DNA of 9,456 nucleotides from positions 1-9,456 of the forward strand of contig JBLHMP010000116.1 in assembly GCA_047623555.1 (NCBI GenBank), read 5' to 3'. The stretch is from NORP181 sp047623555 (GTDB lineage Bacteria; Pseudomonadota; Alphaproteobacteria; Rhodobacterales; Rhodobacteraceae). The notes below the pieces were generated by a model. That model was not told where the DNA came from. It worked only from the letters and a program-made list of their open reading frames with translations, and ran no database searches. The position numbers and the translations under genes are program-made. Positions within the stretch are counted from its first letter, which is position 1. Each line of letters opens with the position of its first letter. Shown piece by piece: positions 1 to 5,730 of the stretch.

Positions 1-509
1 TGCGCGCCGTGGGTGGGACTGACTGAACTGTCCATGTCGAGCGTGATCCACTTGGGCGGTTTGCGATTGTGAACCCGGTCGATCCAATGTCCCGACATGT
101 CAGCCAGCGGCGTGCGATTGTCGGTCGTCGCCAGAACTTCGGTCTCGAACCGTCCCATCTGGCTCGCGGAAGCGGCCTTGGCATCAACGGCCCGTCCTCC
201 GACCACCTGCCGCATCACCGGATCGAGCGCCAGACGATCTGCATCATTCACATCATCATATCCCGCCAGCCGACCGAAGACAGACTGGCGCAACAGGCCA
301 ACCAGAGAATGCAGCCGGTTCTGACCAGTTCGCGTGTCTCTCAGCAATCCTCCCGCAATGTCGTGCAGGCCCAGCACCTCATCCAGTTCCCGAAACAACA
401 GCAACCCGCCGTCAGAACTGATCTTGGAACCATGAAATTCCAGCCGGACCCGTCGGTCAAAACTGAGCCGCGCACCACCCGTTTCGCTTGCACCCTTTGG
501 GTGATCCAT
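1..509 (-). CDS. IS1380-family transposase, N-terminal part (cut by window edge)
   Basis: This is the first 169 residues of a DDE transposase that would cut and join the ends of its own insertion sequence; the rest lies beyond base 1. Family hallmarks visible are SSDGGLLLFRELDE (residues 31-44), GYDDVNDADRLALDP (83-97) and LDMDSSVSPTHG (157-168). The last segment matches the region that carries the first catalytic aspartate of IS1380 transposases (D158 or D160). The ATG at 509-507 is chosen because an in-frame stop lies only four codons upstream (524-522). The ribosome-binding site is weak (AAGG about 12 bases upstream). Full-length members are usually about 430-460 residues, so roughly 60 percent is unseen and I cannot say whether the copy is intact. 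No frameshift or stop occurs in the visible part. Confidence 0.88.
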   Translation of the reverse strand, partial: MDHPKGASETGGARLSFDRRVRLEFHGSKISSDGGLLLFRELDEVLGLHDIAGGLLRDTRTGQNRLHSLVGLLRQSVFGRLAGYDDVNDADRLALDPVMRQVVGGRAVDAKAASASQMGRFETEVLATTDNRTPLADMSGHWIDRVHNRKPPKWITLDMDSSVSPTHGA

Positions 510-604
510 AATCCGCCGCCTTCAGCCCAATTAACATGCTGAAATGTAAAACATTACTAGCCGTCAGAGGGATAAAATCGTCCTTTTACTTGGGGAATGC
601 GGGC
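1..604 (-). mobile_element. Partial IS1380-family insertion sequence; right boundary inferred
   Basis: The transposase start lies 95 bases from a candidate element end at 604. Read on the minus strand, that end would begin GCCCGCATTCCCC, and it is flanked outside by TTAA at 605-608, the kind of target site reported for IS1380 elements. The other end of the element is outside the window, so neither the terminal inverted repeat nor the target duplication can be confirmed. A second TTAA at 531-534 is too close to the transposase start to be my preferred boundary. The presence of an IS is well supported by the transposase; its exact edge is only inferred. Confidence 0.4.
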
Positions 605-850
605 TTAAAGGTGTTGTTGAAAAGGTAACGCAATTAAAGCAGACGTTGGGAGTTTCCGTCAAGTTCCACACAGAACCAGAGAGCTTCCCCTAGAAAAGGT
701 ATGTTGGTGCGTCGGAGACGGTCCTATTAGGTGGATTCGATCCAATTGATTAAAAGAGTTAGTCAAAACAATTTTGGAGGACGGAATGGGGGGCGAGACT
801 TGCCTTTTATTAGGTAAGTCACTGTAAGCACACGACAAAAAAAGATTATT
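510..850. other. Gene-free stretch between the transposase and tRNA-Ser
   Basis: About 340 bases without a convincing gene. The part up to about 604 is probably the non-coding end of the IS, carrying the transposase promoter. The rest (605-850) is AT-richer than the flanking genes. It holds a run of seven A at 837-843; read on the minus strand this is a T tract just after the tRNA and could help end its transcription. A 13-codon open frame (786-827) follows a GGAGG at 776-780, but nothing else supports it as a gene. No attachment-site repeat of the tRNA 3' end was seen inside the window. Confidence 0.6.
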
Positions 851-940
851 TGGCGGAGAGACAGGGATTCGAACCCTGGGACCCCTTGCGAGGTCAACGG
901 TTTTCGAGACCGTCCTATTCGACCACTCTAGCACCTCTCC
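851..940 (-). tRNA. tRNA-Ser(CGA)
   Basis: A 90-base class II tRNA including an encoded CCA (complement of 851-853). The acceptor stem pairs GGAGAGG (complement of 934-940) with TCTCTCC, with discriminator G. The anticodon arm is ACGGT-CTCGAAA-ACCGT, giving anticodon CGA, which reads serine codon TCG. A long variable arm, as expected for serine tRNAs, lies between the anticodon arm and the T arm, which has a GTTCGAATC loop region. The D arm shows the usual GAGTGGTCGAA. The cloverleaf looks complete with no damaged stem. Confidence 0.97.
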
Positions 941-958
941 GCGCTTGTGTGGTGGGGC

Positions 959-987
959 CGTTTAGTCGGGAATTGCGGCGCTGGCAA
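959..987 (-). promoter_or_regulatory. Candidate promoter of tRNA-Ser
   Basis: On the minus strand TTGCCA (complement of 982-987) is followed after 17 bases by TAAACG (complement of 959-964). The -35 matches the consensus at five of six positions; the -10 is weak. Transcription would start about 11 bases before the mature tRNA end at 940, a plausible short leader. Motif inspection only. Confidence 0.4.
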
Positions 988-1084
988 GAGCCGTTTTCGA
1001 TGGATTTGATAGCGAATTGCCGCTGCCTTGCTGATAACGCGGAATTTGATTGCCCATGCCGCGAAATCGCTTACGCTTTGGTGC

Positions 1085-1948
1085 ATGAAAACACATTTTT
1101 CCAATACCGCCCCGCGCCATGTTGTTTTGTGGCAAATGCTTACGGCTGCTTTGTTTGCTTTTACGCTCCTTACCGCGTCCGCGCAGGCCGGGGATCGTGA
1201 CAAGATACAGGCGTTTCTGAATGTCACCGGTTTTGATGTGGCGCTGGACAGCATAACGCTATCGGCCAAATCTGCGCCCACCATGCTGGGGATGGACCCC
1301 GAGCTGTTTGGCGCCGATTGGACACGTCTGACCGAAGAGGTGTTTGACACCGATATTATGCGCACTATTGCGCTGGATATCCTTGAGGCGACGCTTGCGG
1401 ATGATCTGCTAAACCATGCGGTGGCGTTTTACGCCTCGGATCTGGGGCAGCGGCTGGTGGTGGTGGAAAACGCATCGCATATGAGCGCAGATGAAGAGGA
1501 CAAGGCGCAGACTGGCGAAGATATTATCGCCGGTTTAGCCGAAGATAACCCAGACCGGATTGCGATATTTGAGCGGATGAACCTGGCGATTGACGCTTCG
1601 GGCACCAGTTTGCGGGCGTTGCAGGAAATACAGATACGGTTCTTGCTGGCCGCCACCGCCGCCGGCGTGATCGAGCTGCGCATTGACGCGGATGAGCTGC
1701 GCGCCATGATTAAATCGCAAGAGGCCGATATTCGCATTGCATTGCAAAAATCAGCATTAGAAGGCGCGGCCTTTACCTATCAGGATTTTTCCAATGAGGA
1801 TATCGAGGCCTATACCGTCGCCTTAGAGCAGACAGAAATGCAGCAGGTCTATGAACTGCTGAATGCGGTGCAATACGAGATCATGGCCAACCGGTTTGAG
1901 GTTCTGGCCGGCCGCATGACCGAACTTGGCTCGGGTCAGGACATCTGA
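1085..1948 (+). CDS. Exported DUF2059-like protein A
   Basis: A 287-residue protein with a signal peptide: basic N-region, hydrophobic core at about residues 17-31, and likely cleavage after SAQA (32-35). It should therefore act in the periplasm or at the envelope. The mature part is helical and acidic. Residues 90-130 contain LADDLLNHAVAFYASDLGQRLV, which resembles the core of DUF2059 (a Y/F-x-S-x-x-G-x-R/K element). A weaker second copy may lie at about 230-262 (FSNEDIEAYTVALEQTEMQQVYELL), suggesting an internal duplication. The biochemical role is unknown. The start at 1085 is preferred because it gives a normal signal peptide; an in-frame ATG at 1028 would put 19 odd residues in front, and ATG 1136 would leave a very short one. 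No clear ribosome-binding site was seen. The stop overlaps the start of the next gene by one base (TGATG), implying translational coupling. Confidence 0.82.
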   Translation: MKTHFSNTAPRHVVLWQMLTAALFAFTLLTASAQAGDRDKIQAFLNVTGFDVALDSITLSAKSAPTMLGMDPELFGADWTRLTEEVFDTDIMRTIALDILEATLADDLLNHAVAFYASDLGQRLVVVENASHMSADEEDKAQTGEDIIAGLAEDNPDRIAIFERMNLAIDASGTSLRALQEIQIRFLLAATAAGVIELRIDADELRAMIKSQEADIRIALQKSALEGAAFTYQDFSNEDIEAYTVALEQTEMQQVYELLNAVQYEIMANRFEVLAGRMTELGSGQDI

Positions 1949-2769
1949 TGTTACGGGCGGTTCGGTGTCTGCTGGCTGGGTTGATCTGGCTGATCTGCGC
2001 GCAATTTGCCACCGCATCGCCTGAGGCTGATACTCTGGCGCGGGTTATACGGATCGGCGAAATTATGGCCATCATGTGCGACGAAGGCATGGAATATGCC
2101 GGTGATCTGAATGACGACATGCTGGCAGGCGAGGGGGGGCAGTATTGGGTCGACAGGGTCAAACGTCTATATGATACCGACCGGATGGAGGCGACCCTGC
2201 GCAAATCTATCACCGATGGCATGGATGCTGATCAGATTGCGTTGGCCACGGCGTATTTCAGCTCGGCGAATGGCAAGCGCATTCTGACTCTGGAAATCTC
2301 GGCCCGGACCACCATGTTCGACCCCGAAATCGAAGACATCGCCCGTGCCAATTACCGCGATCTGGCGGGGAGCGACGACACACGGCTGGCCGCAGTCAGC
2401 CGGTTTGTCCAGACTAATGATCTGTTGGAAATGAACGTCGCCGGGGCGCTAACATCAAATTACCAGTTCTATCGCGGTTTGGTCGACGGCAAAGCGACGA
2501 ATATGAGCGATGACGAGATTTTGGCGGATGTCTGGGGGCAAGAACAGGAAATCCGGGACGACACCAAAGGCTGGTTGTATGGATATCTGTTGATGGCTTA
2601 CCGTCCGCTAACCGAGGATGAGTTAGAGGGCTATATAACTTTCTCGGGCAGTCCGGCGGGACGGGCGCTTAATCAGGCCATGTTTGGTGGCTTTGATGTC
2701 ATGTTCAACGCCATTTCCTATCAGTTGGGGCAATCGGTGGCGCAGGCGATGAAGGCCAGTGATCTGTAG
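1948..2769 (+). CDS. Exported DUF2059-like protein B
   Basis: A 273-residue protein with a signal peptide (hydrophobic residues 8-20, likely cleavage near ATAS at 21-24), so periplasmic. It carries two DUF2059-like stretches. The first is at about 91-116 (MDADQIALATAYFSSANGKRIL). The second is at about 217-253 (YRPLTEDELEGYITFSGSPAGR), which has the family's typical L-T-x-x-E-L followed by a F-x-x-S-P-x-G element. It resembles the preceding protein in length, export signal and position of these elements, so the two are probably diverged paralogues that work together. The reaction or partner is unknown. Its ATG shares one base with the upstream stop codon, so translation probably depends on that gene. 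Confidence 0.82.
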   Translation: MLRAVRCLLAGLIWLICAQFATASPEADTLARVIRIGEIMAIMCDEGMEYAGDLNDDMLAGEGGQYWVDRVKRLYDTDRMEATLRKSITDGMDADQIALATAYFSSANGKRILTLEISARTTMFDPEIEDIARANYRDLAGSDDTRLAAVSRFVQTNDLLEMNVAGALTSNYQFYRGLVDGKATNMSDDEILADVWGQEQEIRDDTKGWLYGYLLMAYRPLTEDELEGYITFSGSPAGRALNQAMFGGFDVMFNAISYQLGQSVAQAMKASDL

Positions 2770-2847
2770 CGTTTGAATACTGTGTCGGTTCAGGTATTAG
2801 GGTCTCTGTACGTCTCGGCCTGGCAGTCCTAAGAAATGCTTTTGCAG

Positions 2848-2876
2848 TTGACACGCCTGGCTGATCTGACCATAAG
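2848..2876 (+). promoter_or_regulatory. Candidate sigma-70-type promoter upstream of rplU
   Basis: A perfect -35 box TTGACA (2848-2853) is separated by 17 bases from CATAAG (2871-2876; four of six matches to TATAAT). Transcription would start near 2883, giving a leader of about 130 bases before rplU. This is the best promoter-like pair in the intergenic region. One difficulty is that a terminator-like hairpin begins almost at the predicted start, so the working promoter could instead lie further downstream. Confidence 0.5.
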
Positions 2877-2884
2877 CCCCCTAT

Positions 2885-2917
2885 CCCGGCCCGAACTATC
2901 GAGCCGGGTTTGTTTAT
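2885..2917 (+). terminator. Terminator-like hairpin in the rplU upstream region
   Basis: Arms CCCGGC (2885-2890) and GCCGGG (2903-2908) pair. Inside, after one C/A mismatch, CGA (2892-2894) pairs with TCG (2899-2901) over an ACTA loop. The stem is followed at once by TTTGTTTAT. This looks like an intrinsic terminator for the two DUF2059-like genes that end 115 bases upstream. Because the TTGACA promoter lies before it, it could alternatively be a 5'-end stabilising or attenuating hairpin of the rplU transcript. Confidence 0.55.
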
Positions 2918-2922
2918 CATTA

Positions 2923-2977
2923 CGCCCAAAAGGGCGCGCTGTTCGCGGTGGCCCAGGCCAAAACGCCCGATATCGGG
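2923..2977 (+). promoter_or_regulatory. rplU leader with further inverted repeats
   Basis: A perfect hairpin CGCCC-AAAA-GGGCG lies at 2923-2936 and a 12-base palindrome CCCGATATCGGG at 2966-2977, both upstream of rplU. The GGGCG at 2932-2936 could pair with a second CGCCC at 2964-2968, so two mutually exclusive folds are possible. This is suggestive of a regulatory leader of a ribosomal protein operon, but it does not match any leader class I can name from sequence alone. Confidence 0.35.
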
Positions 2978-3011
2978 GACCACAGAACGCGGTAACGCAA
3001 AGGAAAGACGC

Positions 3012-3665
3012 ATGTTCGCGGTCCTAAAGACCGGCGGCAAGCAGTACAAAGTTCAATCGGGCGATACGCTTCGTGTTGAAAAATTGGCTGCAGACGCTGG
3101 CGAAACAATTCAATTCAACGAAGTTCTGATGCTCGGCGGGGAAACTCCCGTTGTTGGCGCACCGTTCATCGTAGGTGCTGGTGTTCAGGCGACAGTGATC
3201 GACCAGATCAAAGGCGAAAAGGTTATCCATTTCGTTAAACGTCGTCGTAAGCACAGCTCAAAGCGCACCAAAGGTCATCGTCAAAAGCTGACATTGATCA
3301 AAGTGACCGACATTCTGGCGGCCGGCGCTGACACATCCGGCGTCAAAGCCGCGATTGGGTCCGGTTCGGCACCTCGTGCTGTTGTTGCTGAGGCGGCCCC
3401 GACTAAGGCTGCAGCCAAAGCCGCACCTAAGAAAGCTGCCAAAGCAGAGGCCGCGGCCCCCGCCGGTGCAGACGATCTGAAAAAGCTGTCGGGCGTAGGT
3501 CCTGCACTTGAGAAAAAGCTGATCGCCGGTGGCGTGACAACTTTCGCTCAGGTTGCGGCATGGACTGATGCCGACGTTGCTGATATGGACGAGAAACTGT
3601 CGTTCAAAGGCCGGATCGAGCGTGAAGGCTGGATCGCACAGGCTGCTGAATTGGCTAAAGGCTAA
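3012..3665 (+). CDS. rplU: 50S ribosomal protein L21 with C-terminal extension
   Basis: L21 binds 23S rRNA (with L20) in the large ribosomal subunit. Residues 1-103 form the complete canonical protein, beginning MFAVLKTGGKQYKV and including the RNA-binding stretch VKRRRKHSSKRTKGHRQ (75-91). Ordinary L21 ends there, but this protein has 217 residues. A flexible Ala/Lys-rich linker (about 104-153) is followed by a folded-looking domain (about 154-217). That domain has DDLKKLSGVGPALEKKL, a helix-hairpin-helix-like motif, then FKGRIEREGWIAQA. A similar tail is known from memory in other Rhodobacteraceae L21 and in some alphaproteobacterial NuoE proteins; its role is unknown to me. The start at 3012 is set by the L21 family start and the AAAGGAAAG ribosome-binding site just upstream, although the frame stays open to 2910. 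It is followed 11 bases later by rpmA. Confidence 0.96.
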   Translation: MFAVLKTGGKQYKVQSGDTLRVEKLAADAGETIQFNEVLMLGGETPVVGAPFIVGAGVQATVIDQIKGEKVIHFVKRRRKHSSKRTKGHRQKLTLIKVTDILAAGADTSGVKAAIGSGSAPRAVVAEAAPTKAAAKAAPKKAAKAEAAAPAGADDLKKLSGVGPALEKKLIAGGVTTFAQVAAWTDADVADMDEKLSFKGRIEREGWIAQAAELAKG

Positions 3666-3676
3666 GGAGAGACACA

Positions 3677-3946
3677 ATGGCACATAAAAAAGCAGGTGGC
3701 TCAACACGTAACGGTCGCGACTCAGCGGGTCGTCGTCTTGGCGTGAAACACTATGGTGGCGAAGCCGTCATTCCGGGAAATATCATTGTACGTCAACGCG
3801 GGACCAAATTTTGGCCGGGCGAAGGCGTTGGCATTGGCCGGGATCACACGATTTTTGCTGTCGTCGATGGCGCTGTGAAATTCCACAAAGGCCTAAAGGG
3901 CCGCACCTTTATTTCGGTTATGCCACAAGCAGAGGCCGCAGAATAA
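3677..3946 (+). CDS. rpmA: 50S ribosomal protein L27
   Basis: L27 sits at the peptidyl-transferase centre, where its N-terminal tail contacts tRNA. The 89-residue protein is full length and shows the family start MAHKKAGGSTRNGRDSAGRR, then IPGNIIVRQRGTKFWPGEGVG (54 bases into the core). It begins directly with MAHKK, so it lacks the cleavable N-terminal extension found in Firmicutes. A good ribosome-binding site AAGGAG (3664-3669) overlaps the rplU stop region, consistent with one rplU-rpmA transcript. A strong terminator follows 27 bases after the stop. Confidence 0.98.
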   Translation: MAHKKAGGSTRNGRDSAGRRLGVKHYGGEAVIPGNIIVRQRGTKFWPGEGVGIGRDHTIFAVVDGAVKFHKGLKGRTFISVMPQAEAAE

Positions 3947-3973
3947 GCCGCATCCAAGGGTACTGAAATTTCA

Positions 3974-4008
3974 GGGGATCGGCGATACCGCCGGTCCCCA
4001 TTTTCGTT
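3974..4008 (+). terminator. Intrinsic terminator after rpmA
   Basis: GGGGA (3974-3978) pairs with TCCCC (3995-3999). Within it CGGCG (3980-3984) pairs with CGCCG (3989-3993), with one T-G wobble between the blocks and an ATAC loop. The 11-pair stem is followed by ATTTTCGTTTC. It separates the ribosomal protein genes from the GNAT/obgE genes, unless read through. Confidence 0.85.
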
Positions 4009-4123
4009 TCGGGTTAAATGTTTACAAAGTTTGTTTGCCGGTTCCGAAAGTTACTTCGACGCGATCAAAGGTCAAAGTGCCGGGGGTCGCAAACGTTGTG
4101 GTGTTCAGAGGAGGAACAATCAC

Positions 4124-4660
4124 ATGAAATTGGATCAAATCATCAACCAACCGGTTGTTGAAACCGAACAATTCGATTTGCGGCCGTTGCGCCGTTCAGA
4201 CGTGGGCCTGATTGAGCTTTACGCTGCGGATGAACGCGTGGCGCGGATGACATCAAATATTCCGCATCCGTATCCACCTGCTGCGGCCGAGGCATTTGTG
4301 GCCAGGTCTATGGCCGATGACCGCGCCGAGGATGTCTGGGCGATGGACGCGACCAAATCCGGCGGCGCCGAGGTGATGGGGCTGATTTCATTACAGCGGA
4401 TGGATCGCAATCAATCCGAAGTCGCCTATTGGGTGGCTCCGATTTATTGGAACACTGGGCTTGCCTCAAAGGCCGTGGCGGCGTTGGTTGTCGCCAATCC
4501 TCTGAGCAATGCCACCATGTTTGCCGCAGTGTTTCAGGACAACCCGGCGTCGGCACGGGTACTAACACATTGTGGGTTCAACTATCTTGGGGACGCCGAG
4601 AGCTTTTCGGTGGCACGCGACACAACCGTGCCAACCTGGACCTATAGCCGAAATCTATGA
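4124..4660 (+). CDS. GNAT-family N-acetyltransferase (RimJ/RimL-like)
   Basis: A 178-residue acetyl-CoA-dependent acetyltransferase of the Acetyltransf_3 type. It has the FDLRPLRRSDVGLI opening (17-30), YWVAPIYWNTGLASKAVAAL (102-121), which corresponds to the acetyl-CoA pyrophosphate-binding loop, and DNPASARVLTHCGF (139-152), the family's C-terminal N-x-x-S-x-x-V-L-x-x-x-G-F element. The substrate is unknown: the relatives RimI/J/L acetylate ribosomal protein N-termini, and its place between rpmA and obgE makes a ribosome-linked target possible but unproven. The ATG at 4124 follows a strong AGAGGAGGAA ribosome-binding site (4108-4117), which favours it over the in-frame ATG at 4031. A GNAT gene at this position is common in Rhodobacteraceae as far as I recall. 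Confidence 0.88.
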   Translation: MKLDQIINQPVVETEQFDLRPLRRSDVGLIELYAADERVARMTSNIPHPYPPAAAEAFVARSMADDRAEDVWAMDATKSGGAEVMGLISLQRMDRNQSEVAYWVAPIYWNTGLASKAVAALVVANPLSNATMFAAVFQDNPASARVLTHCGFNYLGDAESFSVARDTTVPTWTYSRNL

Positions 4661-4680
4661 TTGAGCGCAGAGCAGCGTTT

Positions 4681-4694
4681 GCGTAAGGGTACGC
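4681..4694 (+). promoter_or_regulatory. Hairpin displaying the obgE ribosome-binding site
   Basis: GCGTA (4681-4685) and TACGC (4690-4694) form a perfect 5-bp inverted repeat whose 4-base loop is AGGG, the apparent Shine-Dalgarno sequence, six bases before the obgE ATG at 4696. It may either present or mask the site. Inferred from sequence only. Confidence 0.4.
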
Positions 4695-4695
4695 C

Positions 4696-5730
4696 ATGAA
4701 ATTTCTTGATCTAGCCAAAGTTTATATTCGATCCGGTGGCGGCGGCGGTGGCTGCGTCAGTTTCCGCCGTGAAAAAAACGCTGAATACGGTGGCCCCGAT
4801 GGCGGCGACGGCGGCAAAGGCGGCACCGTCTGGGTCGAGGCCGTAGAGGGGCTCAACACTCTGATCGATTTCCGCTATGCGCCGCATTTCTTTGCCCGCA
4901 GCGGACAGCCCGGAATGGGCCAGCAACGTACCGGCAAGAACGGCGATGACATCATCCTGCCGGTACCGGTTGGCACCGAAATTCTGGATGAAGATCAGGA
5001 AACGGTGATTGCCGACCTGACCGAAGTTGGCGCGCGCATTCAACTGGCGCGCGGTGGCAACGGCGGCTTTGGCAATCTTTATTTCAAATCGGCCACCAAC
5101 CAGGCGCCACGCAGGGCCAATCCGGGCCAAGAGGGTGTTGAACGTACCCTTTGGTTGCGTCTGAAACTGATCGCCGACGCCGGACTGTTGGGCCTGCCCA
5201 ATGCCGGTAAATCGACATTTCTGGCCGCCACATCAAATGCGCGTCCAAAAATTGCCGACTATCCGTTTACCACGCTGCACCCCAATCTGGGCGTCGTAGG
5301 CGTTGATAACGTTGAATTTGTTATTGCCGACATCCCAGGCCTGATCGCAGGTGCCCACGAAGGGCGCGGCATTGGCGACCGGTTTCTGGGCCATGTTGAA
5401 CGCTGCTCGGTGCTGCTGCATCTGGTGGATGGCACGTCTGATACTGTGGCTGATGACTACCGGATTATCATCGGCGAACTTGAGGCGTATGGCGGCCATC
5501 TCGCCGATAAAATGCGGGTGACGGTGCTGAACAAAATCGACGCGCTGGACGATGAGGAACGCGCCGAAGCCAAGGCCGAATTAGAGGCGGCCGTTGGTGG
5601 CCCCGTGTTGATGATGTCCGCCGTCAGTCGTGAAGGCGTCACCGAAGTTTTGCGGGTGTTGCGCGCTGAAATCGACGAGGATAAACTGCGCCTCAACCCC
5701 ATAGTCGAGGACGACGTTTGGCACCCCTGA
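4696..5730 (+). CDS. obgE: GTPase ObgE/CgtA
   Basis: An essential GTPase that binds 50S precursors and takes part in late large-subunit assembly and stress control. The glycine-rich Obg fold covers about residues 1-158 (SGGGGGG at 13-19, PDGGDGGKGG near 34-43). The G domain follows, with G1 GLPNAGKST (166-174), G2 threonines at 192-193 (YPFTTLHPN), G3 DIPG (212-215), G4 NKID (279-282) and G5 SAVS (308-311). At 344 residues it ends shortly after the G domain and so lacks the long acidic C-terminal tail of Escherichia coli ObgE, as expected for this family. All GTP-binding motifs are intact. The last 13 bases overlap the start of proB. Confidence 0.97.
   Translation: MKFLDLAKVYIRSGGGGGGCVSFRREKNAEYGGPDGGDGGKGGTVWVEAVEGLNTLIDFRYAPHFFARSGQPGMGQQRTGKNGDDIILPVPVGTEILDEDQETVIADLTEVGARIQLARGGNGGFGNLYFKSATNQAPRRANPGQEGVERTLWLRLKLIADAGLLGLPNAGKSTFLAATSNARPKIADYPFTTLHPNLGVVGVDNVEFVIADIPGLIAGAHEGRGIGDRFLGHVERCSVLLHLVDGTSDTVADDYRIIIGELEAYGGHLADKMRVTVLNKIDALDDEERAEAKAELEAAVGGPVLMMSAVSREGVTEVLRVLRAEIDEDKLRLNPIVEDDVWHP

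Noticed and set aside
69..542. Plus-strand open frame of 157 codons
   Set aside because: It is antisense to the IS1380 transposase, whose minus-strand frame carries clear family motifs.
786..827. 13-codon frame with a good GGAGG five bases upstream
   Set aside because: Too short to judge, with no promoter or known product; such matches arise by chance.
659..934. Minus-strand open frame of 91 codons
   Set aside because: Its first third is a translation of the tRNA-Ser gene and the rest has no recognisable features.
2910..3011. Extended L21 start 34 codons upstream
   Set aside because: The upstream part is non-family sequence in the leader; MFAVLKTGGKQYKV at 3012 is the family start with its own ribosome-binding site.
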